DNA of 62,114 nucleotides from Desulfurivibrionaceae bacterium (lineage in GTDB: Bacteria > Desulfobacterota > Desulfobulbia > Desulfobulbales > UBA5123), in contig JAQYVW010000012.1 of assembly GCA_030145325.1 (NCBI GenBank), forward strand, positions 1 to 62,114, written 5' to 3'. The notes beneath the pieces were generated by a model that saw only the letters and a program-made list of their open reading frames with translations, had not been told where the DNA came from and did no database searches. The number at the start of each line of letters is the position of its first letter. Position 1 is the stretch's first letter. Positions 1-8,766 of the stretch are shown here, in pieces. Position numbers and translations under genes: made by a program.

Positions 1-937
1 CATTCAACTACCTCCTCAATTGGATTGTAATTTCCGGTCTCACCTTACGCGAAACCGATTTTTTCCTTATATACCTGAACCACTTAACGAGTAAAAAAAG
101 TAGAAGCCATGGAATTGCATACAACAATAAAGTATGCGCCAGAACCTGATTACCAATACCCGAAAAGCAGCCTTGATACCTCAAAAAACACAACAATAGC
201 ACTGTGTTAGCCACAGCTTCAGACTTTTTCGCAAAGCATACAACCAGCCGAAACAATTAGATTTTTTTTACCACGGACTTGAATAACAATAAACAGTCAT
301 CAAAATGAGGGGCCACTCATTTTTTATCCAGAAGTCTGTATAATTTTTCAGCTGCTAAATGTCAAGAAAAAACTATTAACCACTCTAGCATTCGGAACTA
401 AAAACAAATCAGCTAAGGTTATTTCAATACCCACTATTAACCTTCCGGGCAACAGAGCCCCAGACACACCCCCATCACCATACTCTCTAAATCACCCTGC
501 ATTATGAATTTGACACCAGGCCAGGTGATGATTAATGTGTGCCGCAAATGAACTGTAAACGTAAAATCGATTCGCCAGACAACGTCGCTACCATAACAGG
601 GTATCTTGAAAAATTACCACCTTTAGTTAGTGTCTGTCCATAAATGGTCTTTTTGCCCGATCTCTGCGTTATGTTCAAAAAATAATGCTCGGAATATCAA
701 ACATATGCCTGCGCTTATTTTTTTCGCATGCCTTGATCTCGAACAAAAATCCTCATTTATGGACAGACCCTAGTTAATTCAAGAGATGATAATACCCCGG
801 CGAACTGCTTATTCGATACCGCTTGCACGTAAAACTCAAGGCTGCCCGCGAAAGAAGTTCAACCTGGGTAACCATTAAAAGACTGACCGGCGCATTTCCC
901 GCACCTCTGTCAACAGACCTTCATTAAGGATTGAACC
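1..937. other. Long stretch without a convincing gene
   Basis: About 0.9 kb precedes the first credible gene. A minus-strand frame at 8-256 (82 codons, hydrophobic, no recognisable domain, no clear ribosome site) is not supported as a gene. The stretch is AT-rich compared with the coding regions. It contains the palindromic element at 632-768 described separately. The sequence just before 938 carries AAGGA, which serves the next gene. No promoter or RNA gene could be identified with confidence. Confidence 0.5.
632..768. repeat. MITE-like imperfect palindrome with 15-bp terminal inverted repeats
   Basis: The ends GTCTGTCCATAAATG (632-646) and CATTTATGGACAGAC (754-768) are perfect inverted repeats. 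Pairing continues imperfectly inward (TTTTTG, then GATCTC/GAGATC-like steps) so the whole 137 bp can fold back on itself. TAGTTA occurs at 624-629 and again at 771-776, as would be expected of a short target-site duplication. No transposase is encoded. The inner wording (GCCTTGATCTCGAAC) resembles part of the element at 5095-5351 (GCCTTGGATATCAAAG), so both may belong to one dispersed family. A non-autonomous mobile element is the best guess; a long transcribed hairpin is the alternative. Confidence 0.5.
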
Positions 938-1894
938 ATGAGCGACAAATCATCTTCCGACCCCAGCAACGCCAAGTCTCTTTTCGGGACCGAAAACAAC
1001 CCTAGCCATGTCATGCCAGCCAAACTGACCTTGAACAGCAAAATAAAATTCCGCTGCCACCCGAAAGTCAGTTGCTTTACCGCCTGCTGCGGCAACATCA
1101 ACATTACCCTAACCCCCTTTGACATTCTCCGCCTTCGCAAACGTCTTGAAATTGACGCTGCAGACTTTCTTCACCAATACACCACGCCGGTGTTTCTTGA
1201 AAAAACCGACATGCCGGGAGTGCGGATAAAACTTACCGAAGAAAATCGTTGCCCCTTTGTCACCCCCGAGGGTTGCACCATCTACGAGTCCCGCCCTACC
1301 ACCTGCCGTTATTACCCGGTGGGGATGGCCAATTTCCACGAAAGACCGGATGATGAAAAGGAAAAAGCCAACGATCAACAGTTTTTCTTTCTGATCAAGG
1401 AGCCGCACTGTAAGGGTCATGAGGAAAGCAAGGAATGGACGATCAGGGAATGGCGAGCCGACCAGGGCGTTGATCTCTGCGATAAAATGAACACCGACTG
1501 GATGGCTCTGGTTATGCGGCGCAAATCCTTTGGCCCGCAGGCGACGTTAAGCGAGAAAGCACAGCGAATGTTCTTCATGGCCAGTACCGACCTTGACCAA
1601 TTTCGGCGCTTCGTTTTCGAGAGTTCCTTCCTTGCCACCTACCACGTTGAGCAGGAAGAACTTGACCGCATTCGCGAGGACGACGTCGCCCTGATGCAAT
1701 TTTCCTTCCGCTATCTCGCCTCTTCCCTTTTCGGCACCGATGACCTGACCATCAATGCCGAAAAGGTAAAAGCCAAGGTGGACGAGATCAAGCAGAAGCA
1801 ATCGGAGATAGAAGGCAACGCCGACTCCACCTACGATGAGCTGAAAAGCATCCGCGACACCATGTTGGCCGAAGTCAACAAGAACAAGAAGTAA
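938..1894 (+). CDS. YkgJ family cysteine cluster protein
   Basis: This is a 318-residue soluble protein of the zinc/iron-chelating YkgJ family (PF03692, formerly UPF0153). The family cysteines are clear: C-x3-CC near residues 46-51 (the stretch FTACCG), C-P-F-x6-C around 103-112, C-R-Y-Y-P near 121, and a further HCKGH later. The second half is alpha-helical and unassigned and is longer than in minimal family members. The ATG at 938 is preceded by AAGGA at good spacing. Its stop abuts the stop of the convergent histidine kinase gene with no intergenic base and no visible terminator between them. Family members bind metal through the cysteines; the physiological role is unknown. Confidence 0.85.
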   Translation: MSDKSSSDPSNAKSLFGTENNPSHVMPAKLTLNSKIKFRCHPKVSCFTACCGNINITLTPFDILRLRKRLEIDAADFLHQYTTPVFLEKTDMPGVRIKLTEENRCPFVTPEGCTIYESRPTTCRYYPVGMANFHERPDDEKEKANDQQFFFLIKEPHCKGHEESKEWTIREWRADQGVDLCDKMNTDWMALVMRRKSFGPQATLSEKAQRMFFMASTDLDQFRRFVFESSFLATYHVEQEELDRIREDDVALMQFSFRYLASSLFGTDDLTINAEKVKAKVDEIKQKQSEIEGNADSTYDELKSIRDTMLAEVNKNKK

Positions 1895-3319
1895 TCAAGC
1901 CCCAGGCAAGATGAGCCGGAAGGTGGTTCCCGCCCCTTCCCGGCTCTCTACTTGCATCTCACCGCCATGGCTGTCAATGATATTCTTGACGATGGCCAGA
2001 CCAAGCCCTGTCCCCCGGCTTTTATCGGTATAAAAGGGGATGAATATCTGCTGTAATTTCTCCTCCGAAATACCGATGCCGTCGTCGGAAAATTCCACTA
2101 TCACGGCATTGTCCCCGTCCCGCGCCGTCCGCACTAACAAGCGTCCCCCATCCGGCATCGCCTGCACCCCATTGACCAGAATATTCAAATAGACCCGATA
2201 GATGAGATTTTCATCCAACGGCACTGGATCCAGAGCTTCATCAAGATCCATATCCACCCTGACCTTATACTTCTCAAACTCTGGCGCCATGAAGCGGATG
2301 GCCTTGATAAGGCCTTTATTAACCAGCAGAAGGTCTTTCTTTGGCTCCAAAGGACGGGCAAAATCAAGAAATTCACGGACAATATTATCAAGCCGCCCGG
2401 TCTCTTCGATAACGATGGTGGCCAAATGTTCATTGCCGGGGGCCACCCTTATTAGCCTCTTCTCAAGAATCTCAGCGGTACTCTTGACAATCCCCAAAGG
2501 ATTTTTGATCTCATGGGAAACAGAGGTGATCATCTTCCCCAAACTAGCCAACCGTTCGGCATGATGCAGCTTTTTTTCAAGCCGATGGCGCTCAGCCGCC
2601 CGCGCTTCGATAATCCGGTCGGCGCGAGCGACAATAAACTGAAGGACGATAAACAGCGACCCCATAATCAATACCGAGGTAACAATGATTATCCCCTGCA
2701 AACGGATAATCGCCAGCAAATCAGCAGACAAAACCTGCTCCACCTCAATGACCCCCATGATCACATCGGTGCTCTGGCTAAGCGCCCGCTCTTGCCGAAA
2801 GGGGACATAGGTGATCAGTTTGCAAGAAATGGGCTCAGACCCAGGCAAAAGATTCAGCAGAGAACTATCTGAAATCATCACCGAGTTATTTTCACCTTGC
2901 AAGGCCCGCCGATACTCATCGCCACCGGCATCCCGCTTTCCCACCCGCTGAGAAACGGTACTATAGGAGATAACATTTTCCTTGGAGTCATAAATAGAAA
3001 CCGACTCGATATTCATCCCGTGGGTGATGTTACGGACAATGGCGTCCAAACGTTCAAACTGGCGGGGGTAACGAAGGGCGATGGCCCCGTAGCGCAAAAC
3101 CGTGGGCAGAACAAACTGCTGAAAGACCTGATGATTGAGATTCTCGGCAAAAACCTGGGCATAGGCCTCACTACGTTCCAACAACACATCCTTGGTATAA
3201 TTTGAAATCACCCAGGAAAGAACCAAGGTTGAAATAAGGATCACCGCCAGGCTGGTAAAAGAAAAGAACTTCACCAGCCGAAACGGCTTCAAATTTACTT
3301 CGCTTACCTCAGCTACCAT
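1895..3319 (-). CDS. Orphan membrane-bound sensor histidine kinase
   Basis: This is a two-component sensor of about 474 residues. An N-terminal membrane segment is followed by an extracytoplasmic sensor region of about 160 residues, then a second membrane segment near residue 215. A HisKA domain with the phospho-acceptor box SVSHEIKNPLG and an HATPase_c domain (N box ILVNGVQAMPDG, DDGIGI, GTGLGLAIVKN) complete it. The HEIKNPLG form is typical of NtrB/ZraS-like kinases that partner sigma54 regulators, but no response regulator lies nearby. An in-frame GTG at 3331 is possible, but the ATG at 3319 has GGAG six bases upstream and is preferred. Either start overlaps the end of the radical SAM gene, so the two are probably co-transcribed. 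Confidence 0.88.
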   Translation of the reverse strand: MVAEVSEVNLKPFRLVKFFSFTSLAVILISTLVLSWVISNYTKDVLLERSEAYAQVFAENLNHQVFQQFVLPTVLRYGAIALRYPRQFERLDAIVRNITHGMNIESVSIYDSKENVISYSTVSQRVGKRDAGGDEYRRALQGENNSVMISDSSLLNLLPGSEPISCKLITYVPFRQERALSQSTDVIMGVIEVEQVLSADLLAIIRLQGIIIVTSVLIMGSLFIVLQFIVARADRIIEARAAERHRLEKKLHHAERLASLGKMITSVSHEIKNPLGIVKSTAEILEKRLIRVAPGNEHLATIVIEETGRLDNIVREFLDFARPLEPKKDLLLVNKGLIKAIRFMAPEFEKYKVRVDMDLDEALDPVPLDENLIYRVYLNILVNGVQAMPDGGRLLVRTARDGDNAVIVEFSDDGIGISEEKLQQIFIPFYTDKSRGTGLGLAIVKNIIDSHGGEMQVESREGAGTTFRLILPGA

Positions 3320-5072
3320 CACAAACTCCACATCGCTGGCAGCGACTAGTATCGCAGGGCACCGTCAATTTATCTGCCAACGCCTTTTGATACTCGCGCC
3401 ACAGGTATTCCCGCTGGATGCCATGATCCACAACCTCCCACGGGAAAGATTCTGTTTGCCCCCGTTCACGCAAGACATAATCCTCCAAAACCAGCCCCTG
3501 CCGCTTCATGACCTGCCGCCAATTACCACCTTCCACCGCAAACGCCAGCAAGGCCGGGCCAATCCGCCGATCAGCTTTAGCCAAAGAAGCCTGAAAAAAA
3601 GCACGATCCGGGTGGTCGGCAACAATGCGGATATTCGCCTCCCGACCAAGGGTCTTGCGCAGATACTGCAACCGCTTTTTTAACACCTTAACCGGCGCAA
3701 AGGGATAAAACTGGAAAGGCGTCCACGGCTTAGGGACAAAACAGTTAACACTCAAGGTCAAGGTGCCCAGATACCCCTTGCGTCGCCCCACCGCCATGAC
3801 CCGCTCTCTAATGCGCAGGGTGAGATCCACCATCTCATCAAGATCCGCATCCGTTTCCGTGGGCAGCCCAATCATATAATAAAGCTTCAGGTTGGTGACG
3901 CCAATCTCGGCCAGGGCCTCAGCGGCAGTGAGTAGTTCCAGCTCAGTGATGCCCTTATTGATCACCCGCCGCAATCGTTCCGAGCCACCATCCGGGGCTA
4001 TGGCCGCACTCTTTAAACCGCTTTTACCCAACAATTCCACCAAGCGTGGGCCAATGACGTCAGCCCGCAAAGAAGAAAAGGAAAGAGAACATGCTTCATC
4101 GAGCAGATAGCCAGCCAGGACCGCCAGGTCATCAGCCCGCGCCATCTCCATCCCCAACAGGCCAATCCGCTGAACATCCCGGGGCCGCTCTTCAAACGCC
4201 CTGACTATGGCATCGGCATCCCACAACCGGGGCGGCCGATAAACAAAACCAGCCGCACAAAAACGACAACCACGGCTGCAACCACGACCAAGCTCAGTGA
4301 GATAAAGATCGGAAAACTCGGCATCAGGACTCAGCAACTCAGAATGACCTGCTGTTTCCTGCCGGGGGGCGGTGAGTTTCAAAACTCGCTCCGGCACTCC
4401 CTCGGCAACCTGAAAAGAAAGAAAAACCCCATTCTCATCATACACCGGGGTGTATAGGGATGGGACATAACAACCAGGCACCTCAGTTGCCAGCTGTTGC
4501 AACATGGCCTGCCGTTCTGTTACCGCCACCCCTGCTTTTAATGCCGCGAGAACTGGCGGCAGCGCAACTTCCGCCTCGCCAATGACAAAGAGATCAACAA
4601 AAGAAGCTAAAGGCTCAGGATTGATGAAGGTGGCAACCCCACCGGCAACAAGCAGGGGAGCTCCAGCCTGAATATGATCACTTTGTTGGCTCCGCTCCTC
4701 GGCCGACGGCGCAACCCCACCACCAACCAGCATCCGCAGGAGATTTGGGTAGTCATCTTCAAAGCTTAACGAACAAAAGATCAGCGGGAAATCGCGCAGG
4801 GGACGGCCAGATTCCACAGAGAGTGGCTGGTCGGCATCATCTTCAGGCAGGAAGACCCGTTCACAAACAATGTCCGGGTCGTTGTTGAGCTGGGCATAGA
4901 CCAGCTGAAAACCAAGATTGGACATCCCCAGCCGGTAGCGATTGGGGAAGACCAGGGCAATGGGAAGTTTATCCTTCCACTTTTTCCGAACCCCTCCCGT
5001 TTCGCGGCTACGAAAATCCGATTTGACGGGCTGCTGACGACGGCTCAAAGTTCGTTGTTCCTTTGGGTGCAT
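3309..5072 (-). CDS. B12-binding-type radical SAM protein, TIGR03960 family
   Basis: The 587-residue protein begins with a B12-binding-like Rossmann region (residues about 35-200, FPNRYRLGMSNLG). A radical SAM core follows, with the Fe-S cluster motif C-S-R-G-C-R-F-C near residues 263-270 and the downstream GSERLRRVINKG signature. The extreme C-terminus carries CDTSRCQRCGVC, the cysteine-rich tail typical of the TIGR03960 family. The fused DUF2344 half seen in longer relatives is absent here. The family is uncharacterised biochemically; it often sits near tRNA or ribosome genes in other bacteria. The gene overlaps the histidine kinase start downstream. Function beyond radical SAM chemistry is not inferred. 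Confidence 0.88.
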   Translation of the reverse strand: MHPKEQRTLSRRQQPVKSDFRSRETGGVRKKWKDKLPIALVFPNRYRLGMSNLGFQLVYAQLNNDPDIVCERVFLPEDDADQPLSVESGRPLRDFPLIFCSLSFEDDYPNLLRMLVGGGVAPSAEERSQQSDHIQAGAPLLVAGGVATFINPEPLASFVDLFVIGEAEVALPPVLAALKAGVAVTERQAMLQQLATEVPGCYVPSLYTPVYDENGVFLSFQVAEGVPERVLKLTAPRQETAGHSELLSPDAEFSDLYLTELGRGCSRGCRFCAAGFVYRPPRLWDADAIVRAFEERPRDVQRIGLLGMEMARADDLAVLAGYLLDEACSLSFSSLRADVIGPRLVELLGKSGLKSAAIAPDGGSERLRRVINKGITELELLTAAEALAEIGVTNLKLYYMIGLPTETDADLDEMVDLTLRIRERVMAVGRRKGYLGTLTLSVNCFVPKPWTPFQFYPFAPVKVLKKRLQYLRKTLGREANIRIVADHPDRAFFQASLAKADRRIGPALLAFAVEGGNWRQVMKRQGLVLEDYVLRERGQTESFPWEVVDHGIQREYLWREYQKALADKLTVPCDTSRCQRCGVCDGS

Positions 5073-5094
5073 TCGTAACCATTCAAATACACCT

Positions 5095-5351
5095 GTTTTA
5101 AGTTTTAAGTATTAAGTTGTTGATAGCGTCGGAAAAAGTCCGATCTACTTCGTTGCAGTGCACTTTTGCTCCTTCGGCATACCAGATGTATAGCCTCACT
5201 CGCAGATAGCAAAGACTCCGAAAGAACAACACGCCTTGGATATCAAAGTTTCTACTTAGCCCTCTCCGTCGGTACGCTGGACTTCTTACGTGTCCAGCAA
5301 GTATCAAGGAATAAAAAACGACCAATCGAAGCAAAACTTAAAACTTAAAAC
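5095..5351. repeat. AT-ended inverted-repeat element between ftsZ and the radical SAM gene
   Basis: The 15-mer GTTTTAAGTTTTAAG (5095-5109) is matched by its exact reverse complement at 5337-5351, bracketing 257 bp. The interior has no credible gene but contains CGATCTACTTCGTTGC and CGCCTTGGATATCAAAG. These resemble inner parts of the palindrome at 632-768 and suggest a shared repeat family. A short local hairpin (GCTGGACttcttacGTGTCCAGC, around 5277-5298) lies inside. The element fills the whole spacer downstream of ftsZ, where a transcription terminator for the dcw cluster would be expected, so it may serve as one. No transposase is present. Confidence 0.5.
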
Positions 5352-5374
5352 CTAAAACTAACAACTTGACGCTG

Positions 5375-6556
5375 TTAACTTTCGTTGCGGCGCAAAAAGG
5401 TTGGTCGATCAAGCTCTTCCTCATCAAACAGGGTCTGCTGCGGATAACCGCCACGGGGCTTCACACCCTTGCCAGCAGAGGAGGCAGATTGCTCGTCACG
5501 AGCCCCCCCCCTCTCACTAAAGGGTAAGAATGGATTGGAAGCCTCATTTTTCTTAGGTAAAACTTTGACGTTTTCCGGCAAGGTATCGAGCTGCTCGAGG
5601 GAACTGATGCCGGTGGCGATTACGGTCACCCGCAATTCCTCACCAAGGCTATCATCAAAGATAACGCCGAGAATAATATTGGCATCGTCATGTACCTCGT
5701 CATAGATCCGAGAAGTCGCCTCGGTGACTTCAGCCATGGTCAAAGTATCCTCACGGGCTGAGATATTGACCAACACCCCCTTGGCACCATCGATACTGAT
5801 ATCCTGCAAGAGCGGGCTGGCAATGGCCATATCCACCGCCTCGGTGGCACGGTTATCACCAATACCGTTACCGGCGCCCATCAAAGCCGGCCCCATCTGA
5901 TTCATAACCGTGCGCACATCAGCAAAGTCGGGATTGATATAACCGGGGAGGTTGATCAGATCAGTAATCCCTTTCACAGCTTGGACAAGAACCTCATCAA
6001 CCATTTTCATCCCGTCAATAAAGCGAGCGCCTTTTTGCGAGAGAGAAAGGAGGCGATCATTGGGGATGGTGATAATGGTATCAACTTCCTTGCGCAACTC
6101 TTCCCAGCCAGCATCAGCGTTGCGCATCCGGCTTCGCCCCTCAAAGACAAAGGGCTTGGTGGTTACCGCCACCGTCAAAGCACCGAGCTCCCTAGCAACC
6201 CTAGCCACCACCGGCGCAGCGCCGGTACCGGTTCCACCACCCATCCCAGCAGTGACAAAAACCATATCACTATCTTTCAAGAGACTCTTGATTTCCTCAA
6301 TACTTTCCTCAGCAGACTCACGACCCTTCTCGGGATTCGCGCCAGCGCCAAGACCCTTGGTAACCGCTGGGCCGATCTGAAGCTTAACATCCGCTTTCGA
6401 ATCCTCAAGGGCTTGACAATCGGTATTGGCGGCAATAAACTCCACCCCCTGCATCTTGCTCTCAACCATGGTGTTGACGGCATTACCGCCACCGCCGCCC
6501 ACCCCAATCACCTTGATCTTCGCTCTTGACTCTGATTCCGCCAACTTGAATGACAT
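5375..6556 (-). CDS. ftsZ: Cell division protein FtsZ
   Basis: FtsZ is the tubulin-like GTPase that forms the division ring at midcell. The 393-residue protein is of normal length. It shows the N-terminal nucleotide pocket (VIGVGGGGGNAVN), the tubulin signature GGGTGTGAAP near residue 108, and the T7 loop NPDFADV that completes the active site of the next subunit. A variable linker follows, then the conserved C-terminal peptide PTFLRR that binds FtsA. The linker codons at 5503-5511 form a run of nine G on the coding strand, so slippage there would remove the FtsA-binding tail. It is the last gene of the dcw cluster, 64 bp after ftsA. Confidence 0.97.
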   Translation of the reverse strand: MSFKLAESESRAKIKVIGVGGGGGNAVNTMVESKMQGVEFIAANTDCQALEDSKADVKLQIGPAVTKGLGAGANPEKGRESAEESIEEIKSLLKDSDMVFVTAGMGGGTGTGAAPVVARVARELGALTVAVTTKPFVFEGRSRMRNADAGWEELRKEVDTIITIPNDRLLSLSQKGARFIDGMKMVDEVLVQAVKGITDLINLPGYINPDFADVRTVMNQMGPALMGAGNGIGDNRATEAVDMAIASPLLQDISIDGAKGVLVNISAREDTLTMAEVTEATSRIYDEVHDDANIILGVIFDDSLGEELRVTVIATGISSLEQLDTLPENVKVLPKKNEASNPFLPFSERGGARDEQSASSAGKGVKPRGGYPQQTLFDEEELDRPTFLRRNES

Positions 6557-6620
6557 AATATCTCCCCTTATCTAAATCGGCGTTCACCGTCCCGCTACGA
6601 CCAAACGCCTGCCGAGTTTG

Positions 6621-7856
6621 CTATATAATACTTTTAAACCAATTTCTCATCCGATTAGACACCCGCCCCATCATCGAACCTTCTCGCATCCGAAAACGAC
6701 GGCCGGGCTCATTTCGCATCCCGAAGATCACCAACCCTACCCCGGTGGCGCATTGCGGGCTATTAACCAAATCCACCACCCCGCCCACATGCTGCGGATA
6801 GCCGATTCGAACAGGCAGATCAAAAATCTGCTCAGTAATATCCAACATATCCTCCAATAAAGAACTGCCACCGGTAAGAACGATGCCGGCATTAACCAGT
6901 TCCTTAAAATTTGAATCGATCATCTCCTGATTGATCATGGTCATCATTTCCTCGACCCTGGGCTCCAGAATCTCGCCCATCACCTTGCGGGAGAGCTTCC
7001 GAGTCCGACGCCCACCCACGCTGGGCACCTCGATGGTCTGATCCTTGTCGATCATCGAGGCCAGAGCACAGCCATACTCTTCCTTAAGTCGCTGCGCTTC
7101 ATTAAGCGGCGTCCGCAGACCGATGGAAAGATCATTGGTCAGATTATGACCACCCAAACCAAGAACAAAGGTATGACGAATGCAACCGTCGGAAAAGATA
7201 GCGAGATCAGAAGTACCGCCACCGATATCGATCAGCGCCACCCCTAACTCAAGTTCTTCTAAAGTCAACACCGCCTCGGCGGAAGCGATGGGTTCCAACA
7301 CCACATCACTAACTTCAAGCCCAGCCCGGTTACAGCACTTGACGATATTATGCACCGAGGTAGCGCCGCCAGTGACGATATGCACGTCGGCCTCAAGACG
7401 CACCCCAGTCATGCCGATGGGATCTTGAATACCGGTCTGATCATCAACGATAAATTCCTGCGGCAACACATGCAACACTTCCTGATCCGGCGGAATAGGC
7501 ACTGCCCGCGCCGCATCCACCACTCGATCGATATCATCCTGGCGAATCTCTTGGTGCTTGATGGCAATGAGCCCGTGGCTGTTAAACCCTTTGATGTGAC
7601 TACCAGCAATCCCTACATAAACCGAGGATATCTCACAACCAGCCATCATCCCCGCTTCATCCACCGCACTGCGGATGGAGTTCACCGTACTTTCGATATT
7701 TACCACCACCCCACGGCGAAGACCGATGGAGGGATGGGTGCCGACACCGATAATGTCCACCTTGTCGCCATGAACCTCGCCCACCACCGCGCAAATCTTG
7801 GTGGTGCCGATATCCAGCCCGACAATCAAGTCGCCTCTTTCTTCATGTGCCATCAT
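6621..7856 (-). CDS. ftsA: Cell division protein FtsA
   Basis: FtsA is the actin-like protein that tethers FtsZ filaments to the inner membrane. The 411-residue product has the actin-fold phosphate motifs DIGTTKICAV near residue 15, DIGGGTSDLAIF near 210 and GIVLTGGSSLL near 340. It ends in an amphipathic membrane-targeting helix (SNRMRNWFKSII). A GTG at 7862 is also in frame but overlaps the AAGG ribosome site, so the ATG at 7856 (or the adjacent one at 7853) is preferred. It lies between ftsQ and ftsZ, the standard order. Confidence 0.96.
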   Translation of the reverse strand: MMAHEERGDLIVGLDIGTTKICAVVGEVHGDKVDIIGVGTHPSIGLRRGVVVNIESTVNSIRSAVDEAGMMAGCEISSVYVGIAGSHIKGFNSHGLIAIKHQEIRQDDIDRVVDAARAVPIPPDQEVLHVLPQEFIVDDQTGIQDPIGMTGVRLEADVHIVTGGATSVHNIVKCCNRAGLEVSDVVLEPIASAEAVLTLEELELGVALIDIGGGTSDLAIFSDGCIRHTFVLGLGGHNLTNDLSIGLRTPLNEAQRLKEEYGCALASMIDKDQTIEVPSVGGRRTRKLSRKVMGEILEPRVEEMMTMINQEMIDSNFKELVNAGIVLTGGSSLLEDMLDITEQIFDLPVRIGYPQHVGGVVDLVNSPQCATGVGLVIFGMRNEPGRRFRMREGSMMGRVSNRMRNWFKSII

Positions 7857-7927
7857 TCTCACCTTGGATCAATGGTCGGACGTCTCCGAACTTCAATATC
7901 CACCACAACTTTTACGATTCACACCTT

Positions 7928-8740
7928 TCAACTGGTAACCGTTGAAACAACCAGTACTTTGTCTTCTCGATAGTCCATCATAACTGATGCCGTGGTGGCA
8001 AATTTCTTATGGCTGTACAACCAATGCAGCACCCTGGCCAAGCGATAGTATTTTGTTTTCAGCCGCTCCCGGCCCAGATAGATCGGAAAAGGCCGGTCAG
8101 CAAGCAATAGAATCAACCCACCATCAGCGGCCACCTGCAACTCCGAAATATTCTGGCGCGGCAAAACTGGATTGCCACCCCCGGCATAACCCACAAATCT
8201 TAAGGCGGCAAGCATCGCCCGATGGCTTTCCGAACCCGGTTCACCAATTTCTGCTAGGCCGCTGATCACCGGAAAATCAATATCTTCCGGCGGCAAGGCC
8301 GGGGCAAAAACCACCCCTTTTCGATCCACAAAATGCAACCCGGAGGAGAGGTTAACCATTGCCACAGGTTTCCGTTCTGTGATCTTCATCTCAAGCTGAT
8401 TGGGCCAATGCCGCTCAATTACCGCCTTGGCTACCCAGGCGTCAGCCTCGATCCGCCCTCGGGCCTCATCGGCGCCAAGGGTCAACAGATTGGCGTGAAT
8501 ATCAACGCCGCTCAATTCCAACACCTTGCTCTTACTAAGGCGACGACAGCCGTCTATACTGATATCGGTTATCTGAAAAAAATCAGAGCGAAGCATCCCC
8601 TGATAAGCAAAAAAACCAACCACCCCGACTCCCAGGCAAACCCCACACAAAATCAAGCCGACTAAGACCACCACGTTGCGATGCTCACCACCGCTCTGTG
8701 AACGATTTTGTCCAACTGGCGCTGTCCGTATTTTTTTCAT
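7928..8740 (-). CDS. ftsQ: Cell division protein FtsQ
   Basis: FtsQ is a bitopic inner-membrane protein that links early and late division proteins through its periplasmic domains. The 270-residue product has a basic cytoplasmic tail and one membrane segment (about residues 24-48). A POTRA domain follows (FFQITDISIDGCRRLSKSKV) and then the FtsQ beta domain. Length and position between murB and ftsA are typical. Its natural periplasmic partners include the FtsW-FtsI complex, whose components are unusual here. Confidence 0.92.
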   Translation of the reverse strand: MKKIRTAPVGQNRSQSGGEHRNVVVLVGLILCGVCLGVGVVGFFAYQGMLRSDFFQITDISIDGCRRLSKSKVLELSGVDIHANLLTLGADEARGRIEADAWVAKAVIERHWPNQLEMKITERKPVAMVNLSSGLHFVDRKGVVFAPALPPEDIDFPVISGLAEIGEPGSESHRAMLAALRFVGYAGGGNPVLPRQNISELQVAADGGLILLLADRPFPIYLGRERLKTKYYRLARVLHWLYSHKKFATTASVMMDYREDKVLVVSTVTS

Positions 8741-8766
8741 CGCCCGTTTGCCCTTGCTGCCATTTT

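Noticed and set aside
8-256. 82-codon minus-strand frame at the left edge
   Set aside because: No ribosome site, no domain, and composition unlike the real genes; probably chance.
3309-3331. Earlier GTG start for the histidine kinase
   Set aside because: The ATG at 3319 has a GGAG site at good spacing, while the GTG has none; the gene pair overlaps either way.
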